A DNA stretch of 64,000 nt from Chitinolyticbacter meiyuanensis (GCF_008033135.1 NZ_CP041335.1:1803925-1867924), one strand, 5' to 3'. Positions 18,030 through 27,721 are shown, counted from the stretch's first letter. A program made the numbers and translations. The notes: generated from the sequence alone by a model not told the origin.

Positions 18030-18660
18030 GTTGTGCTGCAGGTGCGCGGCTATACATCTATTCGCCAATTTTTGGGAACATTGCAGTTTTCCCGGATGAC
18101 ACTATTTTTTGAGCGGCCACGCTGGGGGTAAACCACTTCGTAGTGGTAGCCCTTTGAGGGGTTGTGAGCCATATAGCCCGGACCCAGACTCACGGGTGGG
18201 TGAGTACACCTGGCATTCCTTTCCTATGCTCGTGTGTTGGGAGAACGATGCTTCAGGGGTTGGGAAGTGCACGGTCCTTGAATGGTCAACTAGCGAAAAG
18301 TGTGTCGTTGAGGACGGCAAATCTTGCGCATAGGTGTTTTTATTGGTCCAGCTTGTTTGGAGACGCTGATAGTGGGCGGAGGAAGCATTTTCAATACTCC
18401 CTCAATGCTTCTGCACCATCCGCTTCATCGGTTCAAATATGGCTTTACGGAGTACGCCGGTAGTTGCAGTCATGGAACCTCCATACGTGGTTGAACGGGT
18501 AGCTTAGTCTGACTTAGATGAAAGTAAACATGCCAATGGCAAGGCCGCCCTAGGCAGTATTGTCCTGAACAAGCTGCATCAAAGGCGCAGCTATGCCGCG
18601 TTGTCGTGACAGCTTCCAGCCAATGGGTATGTGTCGACGTCACCCCCTCATGAATAGCAT
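18030..18660. other. Accessory non-coding or degenerate stretch before the IS element
   Basis: About 630 bases with no confident gene. A plus-strand frame ending at 18333 (…SEKCVVEDGKSCA) is rich in Cys and charged residues and could be the tail of a broken gene, but it has no ribosome site or recognisable start. Composition is mixed and lower in GC than the core genome, in keeping with a transfer or insertion zone. Confidence 0.4.
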
Positions 18661-18666
18661 TTCGCT

Positions 18667-19524
18667 TTAGAGTCCGGCCCCCGATATTACCGGTTTCTTC
18701 CTCGCTAGCTGCCGGGCATAGGCCGATGGCGTCAGCCCGCCCAACGCCTTCTTCGGCCGCTCCTCGTTGTATTCCCGTCGCCAGGCTTCGATCACCACCC
18801 GCGCATGCGCCAAGCTGGTGAACCAGTGCTCGTTCAGACATTCGTCCCGCAGCCGGCCATTGAATGATTCGATGTAAGCGTTCTGGTTCGGTTTGCCCGG
18901 TTCAATCTGCCGCAGCGTGATGCCGCGCCGGTACGCCCAGTGCAGCATCGCTCGACCGCAGAACTCCTTGCCGTTGTCAGTGCGAATCACCTGCGGCAAG
19001 CCGCGTGAGACCGCTAATCGATCCAGTTGCCGCGTCAGAATTTCGCCACTGATGGCTCGCTCCGGGATCACCGCAATGGCTTCATGCGTGGCATCGTCGA
19101 CAACGGTCAGGCATTTGATCACTCGTCCTTCGGCCGTGCGATCAAACACGAAGTCCATCGACCAGACCGCATTGGCGACCTGCGGCCGGATCAGCGGCTG
19201 CCGCTCCGATGGCGGCACCTTCTTGCGCTTGCGTCGCCGCACTTGCAGCCCGGCCAGTGCATATAGCCGTTCTACCCGCTTGTGGTTCACTGCCCAGCCG
19301 CTCTGGCGCAGCTTCAGATAGATCATCCCTGCACCGTAGCGACGATGGCGCTGCGCCAGTTCGACGATCCGCTGCCGTAACATGCCGTTCCGATCCGGCT
19401 TGGGCCGGTAGCGCAAGGCGCTCGGACTCATTCGGGCGATGCGCAACGCCCAGCGCTCACTCAGACCCCGTCCGGCGAGGAACCGCACCAGCTCGCGTCG
19501 CGTTGGTGCGGTCACCACTTTTTT
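18667..19524 (-). CDS. IS3-family transposase OrfB (DDE integrase domain)
   Basis: Catalytic subunit of the IS3 transposase. The retroviral-integrase-like core shows the DDE residues in [18 protein letters not shown] and [14 protein letters not shown], preceded by an HTH_21-type region ([16 protein letters not shown]). It has no good independent start; it is expressed by -1 frameshifting from orfA at the A7 run (19519-19525), giving the OrfAB fusion. The stop TAA lies in the left terminal repeat. Confidence 0.88.
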   Translation of the reverse strand, partial: KKVVTAPTRRELVRFLAGRGLSERWALRIARMSPSALRYRPKPDRNGMLRQRIVELAQRHRRYGAGMIYLKLRQSGWAVNHKRVERLYALAGLQVRRRKRKKVPPSERQPLIRPQVANAVWSMDFVFDRTAEGRVIKCLTVVDDATHEAIAVIPERAISGEILTRQLDRLAVSRGLPQVIRTDNGKEFCGRAMLHWAYRRGITLRQIEPGKPNQNAYIESFNGRLRDECLNEHWFTSLAHARVVIEAWRREYNEERPKKALGGLTPSAYARQLARKKPVISGAGL

Positions 19525-19775
19525 TGCAGTGCTTCCTTGATGACCTCGTTTTCGAGCATCGAATTGGCCAGCATGCGCTTGAGCCGAGCATTCTCGGCCT
19601 CGAGTTCCTTGAGCCGCTTGGCGTCGGAGACGCTCATGCCACCGAACTTGCTGCGCCAGAGATAGTAACTGGCTTCGGAGAAACCGTGCCGGCGGCACAG
19701 TTCCTTGATGGGCAAGCCCGCTTCGGCCTCGCGCAGGAAGCCGATGATTTGTTCTTCGGAAAAGCGTTTCTTCAC
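19512..19775 (-). CDS. IS3-family transposase OrfA (HTH and leucine zipper)
   Basis: 87 residues. HTH_Tnp_1 domain ([38 protein letters not shown]) followed by a leucine-zipper helix ([20 protein letters not shown]) used to oligomerise. The final codons contain the slippery AAAAAAAG (plus-strand T7 at 19519-19525) where ribosomes shift -1 into orfB. Alone, OrfA typically represses the element's promoter. Confidence 0.9.
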   Translation of the reverse strand: MKKRFSEEQIIGFLREAEAGLPIKELCRRHGFSEASYYLWRSKFGGMSVSDAKRLKELEAENARLKRMLANSMLENEVIKEALQKKW

Positions 19776-20082
19776 GTCCAGTCTCCTTGATGGAAGGGAT
19801 TGGACTCTAAAGCTGCGTGCTACTCAAACTTGGGGGGACGTCGGTGTGTTTTGCACATTTGCAGACACGATGCCGGGCCATGGCTGAGTAGCGATGGCTG
19901 GCTCTGTTTTTTTAACCAACCGTGCGGCCTCAAGTGCAGTAAATGCGAGTTGAGTTGTTGAAGGCACGGGTTTAAACAAACGGGTTCGATGCCCCTCGCT
20001 CGCAGCCCTCAATCAAAGCACCGACTTTATTATCTGGGCTTTGATTTGTTGCTTCCTTAGCCGCGCTCGCGAGGCGCAGATA

Positions 20083-21672
20083 CTACGGGCCGCGTCGTTG
20101 TTCGCGTGGATCATTGCTCGCGTTGGGTTCCGGGCAGGCTGCCCGGCCGCGCAGGCAGTCCCACGCGCTACCCACGGCTTGGGAGAAGCCGCGACCGGCT
20201 TGCTTCAGCTCCTGGCCAATGCCGGTGGTAGTGCCGCCGGCATGTTCAGGTTCGCTTTCCATCGGCGGGGCGATGGTTTCGGCGGTGGCTTGGGCATCGT
20301 CGGGCTCGGCTGTCTCGTACTGAGGGGGAGGGCGCTGGACTTCGACGACGGCGGGTGCAGTGTCAGGCGGGACGCCCTCGGTTGCTGGTGAGAGTTTCAC
20401 TTCGGGCAGGGGCGCAGGAGGGGCGACAGCTACGGCTTCGGCAGCGGTTTGCGTAGCTTTGGGTGGGCTGCTTAGCAGTAGGGCGCCGATCAGCGCGCTG
20501 CCCAGCAAGGCCACCGCGGCGCCAATCAACTGTTGCCGGGGTTGCAGGCTTCGATAGCGGGCCCAGCCTCGTTGCCCCTGCTGTAGCGCGAAACGGCTAC
20601 CGTGTTGGGCATGGGGCCACGCCCAGACGGCTGCTTGCTTCAAGGATGCACCAAGGCGCGGTAGCTGGATGCGCAACCAGTTCGACGCACTACGCAGATA
20701 GGGCCATAGCGCACGGGCGGTGCGTTGTGCCAGTCGGCTGGCATCCTTGGAGATTTCGACGAACTCGATGGCAGCTGGTTGGAAGGCTGCGCTTGGTGTG
20801 GCAACTGGGGCATTCGGCGTTGCAACGGGCTCGGACTCGGTGATGGCTTGGCCGTGGCCACGTTGCAGGCGCAACAGGTCGGCGAGCGCGGTCCGGGCGT
20901 CGCGATAGCGTGCATCCGGGCGTTTGGCGAGGCAGCGCAGGATCAATGCCGACAATGCTTCCGGTGTATCCGGCCGCACTTCGCGCGGCGGCACAGGCTG
21001 GGCGTGCAGGATCTGATAGGCGATGGCGATCGGTTGCTCGCCATCGAACGGGAGCTGGCCGGTCAGCGCCTGGTAGAGCACGACGCCGGCGGAGAACAAA
21101 TCGGCACGGCCATCGAGCTTGGTACCGCCGAGCTGCTCCGGCGCCATATAGCGCGGCGAGCCGAGCAGCGTGCCGGTACGGGTCAGGTCGCTGGCTGGCA
21201 GCTGGGCAATGCCGAAATCCATGATCTTGAGCCGGCCATTTGCGGTCAGCATCAGGTTGGCCGGCTTGATGTCGCGGTGGACCACGCCTTGCTCGTGCGC
21301 ATGGGCCAGTGCGTCGAACACTTGTTTGGCGAGCCCGGCCACCTGCTTGATGGTCAGCGGGCCGCGTTCTTCCAGCAGCGTCTTCAGTGTCTGACCGCTG
21401 ACCAGCTCCATGGCCATATAGGGTTGGCCTTGCCACTCGCCGCAGTCGTAGACGGTGATGATGCCCGGGTGGTTCAGTCGGGCTGCAGAGCGCGCCTCCT
21501 GCAACAGCCGGGCGGCATACTCGCCATCGGCCTGTTCGGCGGGTGAGAGCTGCAGCAGCTTGAGCGCCACATCACGTTGCAGCCGGGTATCGCGTGCACG
21601 ATAGACCACGCCCATCGCCCCTTGGCCGAGGCGGCTGAGCAACTGGTAGTGGGCGATGTGCTGATCGGTCAT
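20083..21672 (-). CDS. Membrane-anchored Ser/Thr protein kinase (Hanks type)
   Basis: 529 residues. The kinase domain occupies about residues 8-270 with the glycine loop LGQGAMGVVYRARD, VALKLL (ATP lysine), VVHRDIKPANLML (catalytic loop) and MDFGIAQL (Mg2+-binding DFG), plus the APE motif MAPEQLGG. A juxtamembrane region follows, then one helix LIGAAVALLGSALIGALLL and a Pro/Ala/Glu-rich periplasmic tail without PASTA repeats. This is a PknB-like signalling kinase; targets are unknown. ATG 21672 begins 'TDQHIAHYQLL'; the in-frame ATG at 21702 is also possible since neither has a strong ribosome site. No phosphatase gene is adjacent. Confidence 0.87.
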   Translation of the reverse strand: MTDQHIAHYQLLSRLGQGAMGVVYRARDTRLQRDVALKLLQLSPAEQADGEYAARLLQEARSAARLNHPGIITVYDCGEWQGQPYMAMELVSGQTLKTLLEERGPLTIKQVAGLAKQVFDALAHAHEQGVVHRDIKPANLMLTANGRLKIMDFGIAQLPASDLTRTGTLLGSPRYMAPEQLGGTKLDGRADLFSAGVVLYQALTGQLPFDGEQPIAIAYQILHAQPVPPREVRPDTPEALSALILRCLAKRPDARYRDARTALADLLRLQRGHGQAITESEPVATPNAPVATPSAAFQPAAIEFVEISKDASRLAQRTARALWPYLRSASNWLRIQLPRLGASLKQAAVWAWPHAQHGSRFALQQGQRGWARYRSLQPRQQLIGAAVALLGSALIGALLLSSPPKATQTAAEAVAVAPPAPLPEVKLSPATEGVPPDTAPAVVEVQRPPPQYETAEPDDAQATAETIAPPMESEPEHAGGTTTGIGQELKQAGRGFSQAVGSAWDCLRGRAACPEPNASNDPREQRRGP

Positions 21673-21783
21673 GGGCGGACGGGCGAAGACAGTCGAGCGC
21701 ATTGTCCCAGATCGGGGCGGTTCCGATCTACCCGTCCGTTCCGCCGTGAGCCGCAGGTGTGATGTGGCAAACAACCCGCTGCC

Positions 21784-22371
21784 TTAGCGGTACTTGCGGA
21801 TCAGCCCGACCATGATGCCAAAGATTTCCAGGCCTTCCTGTGGGCGGATCGGCTCGTAGTCCGCGTTCTTTGGCAGCAGCAGGTAGCCTTGCTTGTCGCG
21901 GCCCAGCTCCTTGAGCGTGTATTCGCCGTCGACGATGGCGACCACCACGTCCCCGACATTGGCGGCATGGCGCTTCTCGACCACCGCGATGTCACCATCG
22001 TGGATGCCACCTTCGATCATCGAATCGCCACGCACCTTGACCAGCACGGTGGTAGAGGGGCGTGGGATCAGGTATTCGTCGATGGTCAGTGATTCGCTGA
22101 GCGCATCGTTGGCTGCGGCGGGCAAGCCAGCTGGCACGTTGAAGTCGGCCAGGTCGCGGGCAAAGAACTGCTTGGTCGGTGCCAGCCGCCGATCCGGTGT
22201 CACTTCGAGAAAGCCGGCCAGTGTCAGCCGCTTCACCAACGCGGACACTGCCGATTTCGAGGCCATGCCGAGCAATTCGCCGATCACGGCGTAGGAGGGC
22301 AGATTGCGGTAGTCGGCGTAGTAGTCCTGCAGCTTGCCTAGGTATTCCTGGTCGCGATTCGGGTTGCCCAT
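21784..22371 (-). CDS. LexA-family S24 self-cleaving repressor
   Basis: 195 residues. Winged-helix N-domain (LPSYAVIGELLGMASKSAVSALVKRLTLAGFL) joined to an S24 peptidase domain. Cleavage site Ala-Gly in VPAGLPAA, catalytic Ser in RGDSMIEGGIHDGD, and catalytic Lys in YTLKEL are present, so RecA-stimulated autocleavage is expected. The N-domain recognition helix differs from E. coli LexA, and the upstream operators are GAAC-N4-GTTC rather than CTG-N10-CAG. It likely represses itself and may be the cell's SOS regulator or a second LexA paralogue. Divergent from dusC across 115 bases. Confidence 0.85.
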   Translation of the reverse strand: MGNPNRDQEYLGKLQDYYADYRNLPSYAVIGELLGMASKSAVSALVKRLTLAGFLEVTPDRRLAPTKQFFARDLADFNVPAGLPAAANDALSESLTIDEYLIPRPSTTVLVKVRGDSMIEGGIHDGDIAVVEKRHAANVGDVVVAIVDGEYTLKELGRDKQGYLLLPKNADYEPIRPQEGLEIFGIMVGLIRKYR

Positions 22372-22385
22372 GGCGCATCCAAAGA

Positions 22386-22397
22386 GAACATTCGTTC
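22386..22397. promoter_or_regulatory. LexA-type operator box 1 (GAACATTCGTTC)
   Basis: GAAC-N4-GTTC palindrome between the -10 and the start codon of the LexA-like gene, roughly over its transcription start. Same form as the second box 25 bases away. Confidence 0.6.
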
Positions 22398-22401
22398 GAT
22401 T

Positions 22402-22431
22402 AGCTTAGCCGAACGCTCGTTCCATTGTCAA
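22402..22431 (-). promoter_or_regulatory. Promoter of the LexA-like repressor
   Basis: On the minus strand TTGACA (22431-22426) and TAAGCT (22407-22402), 18 bases apart. The second operator box sits between the two hexamers and the first just downstream, the layout expected for tight autoregulation. Confidence 0.55.
22411..22422. promoter_or_regulatory. LexA-type operator box 2 (GAACGCTCGTTC)
   Basis: Second GAAC-N4-GTTC palindrome, within the -35/-10 spacer of the repressor promoter and upstream of the dusC promoter. Confidence 0.6.
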
Positions 22432-22452
22432 CGCGCGATGCGGCGCTTCCGG

Positions 22453-22458
22453 TACAAT
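22453..22458 (+). promoter_or_regulatory. -10 box of dusC (TACAAT)
   Basis: A good extended -10 region (GGTACAATG) 28 bases before TTG 22486. Because it lies downstream of the in-frame ATG 22438, it argues that translation begins at TTG 22486. Confidence 0.45.
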
Positions 22459-22485
22459 GCCGGTTTTGCCTTTGGTTTCATTGTC

Positions 22486-23436
22486 TTGCGAATTTATCTT
22501 GCCCCGATGGAGGGGCTGCTGGACCACATCCTGCGCGACATGCTGACCCGGCTGGGGGGCGTGGATATCGCGGTGACCGAGTTTGTACGTGTGTCCGGCA
22601 CGCTGCTGCCCAATCGTTTCTTCCAGCGCATTGCGCCCGAGCTGCTCACCGGCAGCAAGACGCCATCCGGCGTGCCGGTGCGGGTGCAATTGCTGGGGTC
22701 CGACCCAGTTTGCCTCGCTGAAAACGCCGCCAAGCTGGCGACGATGAACCCGGCAGGCATCGACCTCAACTTCGGTTGTCCAGCCAAAACGGTGAACCGC
22801 CATCGCGGGGGCGCGGTGCTGCTGACCGAGCCGGAATTGCTGTACCAGATCGTCTCCAAGGTGCGTGCCGCCGTACCGGCCAACATTCCAGTCACGGCGA
22901 AGATGCGGCTGGGCTACGAGGACAAGAGTCGCAAGCTCGATTGTGCGCAGGCGCTTGCTGTGGGGGGCGCGGCGGAACTGGTGGTGCACGCGCGGACCAA
23001 GGTCGAGGGCTATCGGCCGCCGGCGTACTGGGAGGAGATCCCGGCGATCCGCGAAGCGCTGGCGATCCCGGTGATTGCCAACGGCGAGATCTGGACGGTC
23101 GACGACTTCCAGCGCTGCAGGTCGATATCGGGTTGCGAGCACGTGATGCTGGGGCGCGGCATCGTCGCCGATCCGGGCCTCGCGCGGCGGGTGCGCGGCG
23201 AGGCGGGAGCGGGCTGGGACGAGATCGCGCCGTTGCTGCTGCCGTTCTGGGACAAGGTGAAGTTGTCGTGCATGCCCAAGCATCAGGCGGGGCGGCTCAA
23301 GCAGTGGTTGGCCTACCTGCGGCGCATCCATCCGGAGGCGGAGGCCTTGTTCCTGCATATCCGCACGGTGACGGCGCCGGAGGACGTGGAGCAGACGTTG
23401 AAGCGGGCCTTGGATCGGCAGGCCGTTCCGGCGTGA
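22486..23436 (+). CDS. dusC: tRNA-dihydrouridine(16) synthase
   Basis: FMN enzyme that reduces uridine 16 in the tRNA D-loop using NADPH. 316 residues, as in E. coli DusC (315). Seen: RIYLAPMEG opening, TEFVRVSGTLLPNRFFQRI, LNFGCPAKTVNRHRGGA (active-site Cys), KMRLGYEDKS, VVHARTKVEGY, IANGEIW and the MLGRGIVADP FMN phosphate loop. TTG 22486 is preferred because it places LAPMEG exactly where family members begin and follows a -10 box; ATG 22438 would add 16 residues. Divergent from the LexA-like gene. Confidence 0.92.
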   Translation: MRIYLAPMEGLLDHILRDMLTRLGGVDIAVTEFVRVSGTLLPNRFFQRIAPELLTGSKTPSGVPVRVQLLGSDPVCLAENAAKLATMNPAGIDLNFGCPAKTVNRHRGGAVLLTEPELLYQIVSKVRAAVPANIPVTAKMRLGYEDKSRKLDCAQALAVGGAAELVVHARTKVEGYRPPAYWEEIPAIREALAIPVIANGEIWTVDDFQRCRSISGCEHVMLGRGIVADPGLARRVRGEAGAGWDEIAPLLLPFWDKVKLSCMPKHQAGRLKQWLAYLRRIHPEAEALFLHIRTVTAPEDVEQTLKRALDRQAVPA

Positions 23437-23444
23437 TGCTTACA

Positions 23445-23475
23445 GCAAAACACCCCGCATTGCGGGGTGTTTTGC
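23445..23475. terminator. Bidirectional terminator between dusC and the chemoreceptor gene
   Basis: Perfect stem GCAAAACACCCCGCA/TGCGGGGTGTTTTGC. The AAAA/TTTT at the stem base can end both convergent transcripts. Confidence 0.85.
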
Positions 23476-23493
23476 TTGCAGCAGGGCGCGCGG

Positions 23494-25380
23494 CTAGAGC
23501 TTGAACTTGCCGAACAGCTGCTGCAGGAAGTTGGCCAGCTGGTTGAGCTGGTTGACAGCGCCGGTGGCCTGGCGCAGCGCGGCATCCGATTCGTGCATCT
23601 GGTTGGTGATGTTCTCCGCGCTTTGCGCCATCGCCGTGGTGGCGTTTTGCTGCTCGCGCGTGGCGTGGGCGATCTCGCCCATCTTGCGCACCACGTTGTC
23701 CATGTTTTCGCGGATATGGGTGATCTTCTCGGCCGCGGCATTGGATAGAGCAACGCCGCTTTGCACCGCATCATGCGTCTTCTGCATGTTGTTGACGGCG
23801 GCCTCGCTCTCACGCCTCACGCCGTCGATCATGCCGGTGATCTCGACCGTGGCTTGGCTGGTGCGCTCGGCAAGCTTGCGCACCTCGTCCGCGACCACCG
23901 CGAAGCCGCGACCCTGCTCGCCGGCCCGTGCGGCTTCGATCGCCGCGTTCAGTGCCAGCAAATTGGTCTGGTCGGCGATCTCCTTGATCACCTGGATGAT
24001 GCCGCTGATGTCCTGCGAGCGCCGCGACAGGCCGTCGAGCAGGCCGGCCAGCTCCTCGACCTCGTGCGCGGACTTGCCCACCTCGTTGGCCACTTCGCGC
24101 ACTGTCGACGCCGATTGCCCCGACAACGCACCGGTCTCGTTCACCAAGCCGCTGGCATCGTTCGCGTTCTCGGCGATGTGGCTGATGCTGACGGTGATCT
24201 GCTCGATGGTCGCGGCGTTGGAGGCGGCAAGGTCCGATAGCCGCTCGGCGTCACCGGAAAGTTGGCCGACCACTTGGTTGATGCCGTGCACGCCCTCGGT
24301 CAGCTTGGAGGTTTCGCGCTGGATGTCTTGGAACATCTGGCGCAGTTGTTCGATGAAGCGGTTGAAGGCGGTGGCGGCTTCGGCGATCTCGTCCTCGCCG
24401 CTGATGGTCAGCTTGCGGGTGAGGTCGCCGCCACCCTGGGCGATTTCCTGCAGCGCGTTCTTCAGCCGCGACAGTCCCGCCAGCATCTGGTTGACGAGGG
24501 CGGCGGCCAGCGGCACCACGATCACCAGCACCACGATCATGGCGCCGATGCACAGCCATAGTAGCTGGGTAAGCGGGGCAAGCGCCTTGGCTTTGTCGAT
24601 GACAAGACCGAGCTGCAGGCCGGTGCCGTCGATGGGTTGCAGGTAGAAGAACTTGTCGACGCCGTCGATGGTGATCTCATCGAGCTGGCCATTGCCGGCC
24701 AATGTCTTCAGTTGGTCGGCGGTGAGCTGCGGTGCCAGCTCGTTTGCCGGCTTCAGCACATACTTGCTGTCGCCGTGTGCCAGCACTTGGCCGTCCGCGC
24801 CCAGCAGGAAGGCGTAGCCGTCGCCGGTCAGCTTGATGCCGAGCACATCCTTCACCACATCATCAAGGAACACATCGGTGGCGGTCACGCCCTTGAGCGT
24901 GCCGTCGGCGGCCTTGACCGGCGCGGCAAAGGAGAAGATCAGCCGCTTGCTGGAGGCGTCGACATAGGGGGCGGTCAGGATGGTCTTGTTCTCGGCCAGC
25001 GCCTGTTGGTACCAGGGGCGGCTGGTCGGATCGTAATCGGCTGGCAGTTCCAGCGGCCGGCTGGTGATCATCTTCTTGTCGGGCGTGCCGAGATAGGCGC
25101 TGTCGAATTTGGCGCTGTTGGCGGCGAGCTGCAGCGCTGGCGTGGGCTCGGACGCTGCGCCGAGCGACTGGGCCAGCGCGGTGACGGTTTGCTGCCGATC
25201 ACCGACCCAGGTGCGGACCATGGCGTCGTAGCCCTGGCCCACGCCGCGGATCTCGTTGGTCAAGCCGTGATCGATGATTTCGACCCGCATGCGGCTGTAG
25301 GCGGCGAGGGTAAGCACCGCGGTCACCGCGATGGTGAGAACGGCAACGAATGCCGTCAGCTTGGACCTGAGCGTTTTCAT
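23494..25380 (-). CDS. Methyl-accepting chemotaxis protein with dCache sensor domain
   Basis: 628 residues. First helix ([18 protein letters not shown], residues ~10-28), a periplasmic region of about 250 residues with dCache-type features ([46 protein letters not shown]), second helix ([20 protein letters not shown]), HAMP domain, then the methyl-accepting coiled coil with the conserved hairpin tip ([38 protein letters not shown]). No NWETF-type CheR tail. Ligand is unknown; dCache receptors often sense amino acids or organic acids. Monocistronic, ending at a strong terminator. Confidence 0.93.
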   Translation of the reverse strand: MKTLRSKLTAFVAVLTIAVTAVLTLAAYSRMRVEIIDHGLTNEIRGVGQGYDAMVRTWVGDRQQTVTALAQSLGAASEPTPALQLAANSAKFDSAYLGTPDKKMITSRPLELPADYDPTSRPWYQQALAENKTILTAPYVDASSKRLIFSFAAPVKAADGTLKGVTATDVFLDDVVKDVLGIKLTGDGYAFLLGADGQVLAHGDSKYVLKPANELAPQLTADQLKTLAGNGQLDEITIDGVDKFFYLQPIDGTGLQLGLVIDKAKALAPLTQLLWLCIGAMIVVLVIVVPLAAALVNQMLAGLSRLKNALQEIAQGGGDLTRKLTISGEDEIAEAATAFNRFIEQLRQMFQDIQRETSKLTEGVHGINQVVGQLSGDAERLSDLAASNAATIEQITVSISHIAENANDASGLVNETGALSGQSASTVREVANEVGKSAHEVEELAGLLDGLSRRSQDISGIIQVIKEIADQTNLLALNAAIEAARAGEQGRGFAVVADEVRKLAERTSQATVEITGMIDGVRRESEAAVNNMQKTHDAVQSGVALSNAAAEKITHIRENMDNVVRKMGEIAHATREQQNATTAMAQSAENITNQMHESDAALRQATGAVNQLNQLANFLQQLFGKFKL

Positions 25381-25519
25381 GGTTTTCCCGTTGCGAGGCA
25401 GTTTTTGTTGTTGTGGCAAGCTTAGGCAGACAGCGCATGACAAAGCAATACGGGCTAGTGCGGGGTGTGTCGTGCCGCGGTGCCGTCCAGCTAGTTTTCA
25501 GACGAGGAAAGCAAACGAC

Positions 25520-27721
25520 TCAGGCGCGTTGGGCAAACACCACGCCACCGACTTCGCCAAGCTTGGCAAACAGCCGGGAAAGCTCGCTGCCGCTCTTGAT
25601 CTCGACGGTGAAACGCATCCGCGCCCGTGCATCTTTCGACAGCGTATTCATCGCGGTGACGTTGATCTTTTCGCGGCCCATCACGTCGGTGAGATCGCGT
25701 AGCAGGCCTGGCCGATCATGCGCCTCGACCATGATGTCGACGGCGAATACATGGCCGCGCTGCTCGCCCCAGTCGGCCTTGATCAGCCGTTCCGGCGCAC
25801 CAGCGGCGAGGCGCTTCAGCGTGGCGCAGTCGCAGCGGTGGATGGTGATGCCGCGGCCCTTGGTGACAAAGCCCATCACCGGATCGGGTGGCACCGGCTT
25901 GCAGCACTTGGCGAGCAGCGTCATCAGCTTGTCGACACCTTCGATCAAGATGCCTTCGCCCTGCTGATCGGCCTTGGCGGCGCGCACCACGTCGTCTGGC
26001 AAGGCCGGGGCTTCCGCTTCCGGCTTCTGCTCGTGGGTCAGCGCATCGTCGAGCGCGCGCAACGTCATCTCGCCCTGGCCGAGGGCGGCGCACAGCTCGT
26101 CGAAATTCTTCATGCCGAGCCGCTGCGCTACTGTCTCCTGATTGACGCGGGTGCGGCCGACGCGGGCCGCTTCCTTGTCATAGATGTTGCGGCCGGCCTC
26201 AATCGCAATGTCGAGGTTCTGCTGGCGTATCCAGTAGCGGATCTTCTGCGCGGCGCGGTGGCTCTTGATATAGCCCTGGTGCAGCCAGTCGAGGCTGGGA
26301 CCACCTTCCTTGGCCGCGAGGATCTCGACGCGTTGTCCGGTTTCCAGCGCGGTGGACAGCGGCACGATGGCACCGTTGACCTTGGCACCGCGGCAGCGGT
26401 GGCCCAGATCGGTGTGCAGGTGGTAGGCGAAATCGACGGGCGTGCTGCCCTTGGGCAGGGCGACCACACGGCCGGCTGGCGTCAGCACGTAGATGCTGTC
26501 GTCGAACAGCTCGGCCTTGAAGGCGTCGGCCAGCTGGGTTTCCTGCGCCATGTCCTCGCGCCAGTCCAGCAACTGGCGCAGCCAGGCGATCTTTTCCTCG
26601 TAGCGGCTGTCGCCCCGGCCGCCTTCCTTGTAGCGCCAGTGCGCCGCCACGCCGTACTCGGCGTGCTCATGCATCTCGAAGGTGCGGATCTGCACCTCGA
26701 CCGCCTTGTCGTGCGGGCCGATCACGGCGGTGTGCAGGCTGCGATAGAAATTGCCCTTGGGGTGGGCGATGTAGTCGTCGAACTCGCCGGGGATCGGTTG
26801 CCACAGGTTGTGGACGATGCCCAGCGTGGTGTAGCAGTCCTTCAGGTCGCCGACCAGCACGCGCACCGCGCGGATGTCGTAAAGCTCGGAGAAATCGAGC
26901 TTCTTTTTCTGCATCTTCTTCCAGATGCTGTAGATGTGCTTGGGCCGGCCCATCAGGTCGGCCTTGATGTCGGCTTTCTTCAGCTCGCCACGCAGGGTGT
27001 CGAGCACTTCGCCGATGAAGCGCTCGCGATCGACGCGGCGCTCGTCCAGAAGCTTGGCGATCTTCTTGTAGGTCTCGGGTTCGAGGTAGCGAAAGCCGAG
27101 GTCCTCGAGCTCCCACTTGATCTGCCATACGCCGAGCCGGTTGGCGAGCGGGGCGAACAGGTCCAGCGTTTCACGGGCGCGTAGCCGGCGCACGTCGTCC
27201 GGCGCGCCGACGAGCTCGTGCATGGTCTGGGTGCGCCAGGCGAGCACGATCAGCACCACGCGCATGTCCTCGACCATGGCGAGCAGCATCTTGCGCAGTG
27301 CCTCGATCTGCGCCTCGGCTTCCTGCGCCTTGCCGTGGTTGGCATGCGCCAGCCGATCCAGCCGCTTCACTCGGCCGACGCCTTCGACCAGGCGTGCCAC
27401 CTGTTCGCCGAAGCGCTCGCGCAGCGCATCGATGCCACCCGCCAGACGCTCGGGCACGGCGAAGGTCAGTGTAGCGATGATGGCGTCGGTATCGAGGTTG
27501 AGATCCGCGACGATGGAGGCGCTGGCCACCGCGTGATGGAACAGCTCGCCGCTGCTTTCCTCGAGTCGCGACGTACCATAGAGTTCGGCGACCCATTCGG
27601 TGGCAGCGCGCACGCGGGCCATGTCGTCCGCCTTGTAGCGCGGCGCCAGCTGGGCCAGCCATGCTTCCGGGTCGGCGGCCTGGGCGATCGAGAGGGCGAG
27701 CGGGCGGGTAACGGCGACCAT
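25520..27721 (-). CDS. relA: GTP pyrophosphokinase RelA (monofunctional (p)ppGpp synthetase)
   Basis: 733 residues. The pseudo-hydrolase domain (1-200) has lost the HD metal residues: TLTFAVPERLAGG stands where hydrolases read L-HD-T-V-E-D. The synthetase domain keeps RPKHIYSIWKKM, GEFDDYIAHPKGNFYRSLHT and VEVQIRTFEMHEHAEYG; EFDD is the ExDD signature of monofunctional RelA, as opposed to RxKD in SpoT. TGS (STPVDFAYHLHTDLGHRC), zinc-finger (KCCKPVPPDPVMGFVTKGRGITIHRCDC) and C-terminal ACT domains follow. It makes the stringent-response alarmone on stalled ribosomes. ATG 27721 has AGGA upstream. Confidence 0.94.
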   Translation of the reverse strand: MVAVTRPLALSIAQAADPEAWLAQLAPRYKADDMARVRAATEWVAELYGTSRLEESSGELFHHAVASASIVADLNLDTDAIIATLTFAVPERLAGGIDALRERFGEQVARLVEGVGRVKRLDRLAHANHGKAQEAEAQIEALRKMLLAMVEDMRVVLIVLAWRTQTMHELVGAPDDVRRLRARETLDLFAPLANRLGVWQIKWELEDLGFRYLEPETYKKIAKLLDERRVDRERFIGEVLDTLRGELKKADIKADLMGRPKHIYSIWKKMQKKKLDFSELYDIRAVRVLVGDLKDCYTTLGIVHNLWQPIPGEFDDYIAHPKGNFYRSLHTAVIGPHDKAVEVQIRTFEMHEHAEYGVAAHWRYKEGGRGDSRYEEKIAWLRQLLDWREDMAQETQLADAFKAELFDDSIYVLTPAGRVVALPKGSTPVDFAYHLHTDLGHRCRGAKVNGAIVPLSTALETGQRVEILAAKEGGPSLDWLHQGYIKSHRAAQKIRYWIRQQNLDIAIEAGRNIYDKEAARVGRTRVNQETVAQRLGMKNFDELCAALGQGEMTLRALDDALTHEQKPEAEAPALPDDVVRAAKADQQGEGILIEGVDKLMTLLAKCCKPVPPDPVMGFVTKGRGITIHRCDCATLKRLAAGAPERLIKADWGEQRGHVFAVDIMVEAHDRPGLLRDLTDVMGREKINVTAMNTLSKDARARMRFTVEIKSGSELSRLFAKLGEVGGVVFAQRA

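Larger units (their letters stand above)
18664..19813 (-). mobile_element. IS3-family insertion sequence
   Basis: About 1150 bases, bounded by inverted ends GCTTTAGAGTCC (18664-18675) and GGACTCTAAAGC (19802-19813), enclosing orfA and orfB in the order and frame relation of IS3-family elements. The left inverted repeat overlaps the orfB stop codon. I could not find a clean 3-4 bp target duplication, so the exact tips are uncertain. Both frames are intact, suggesting recent arrival and possible activity. Confidence 0.85.

Noticed and set aside
19975..20005. tRNA-like T-arm GGGTTCGATGCCCC near the kinase gene
   Set aside because: Only the T-loop resembles a tRNA; no acceptor, D or anticodon stems could be placed around it.
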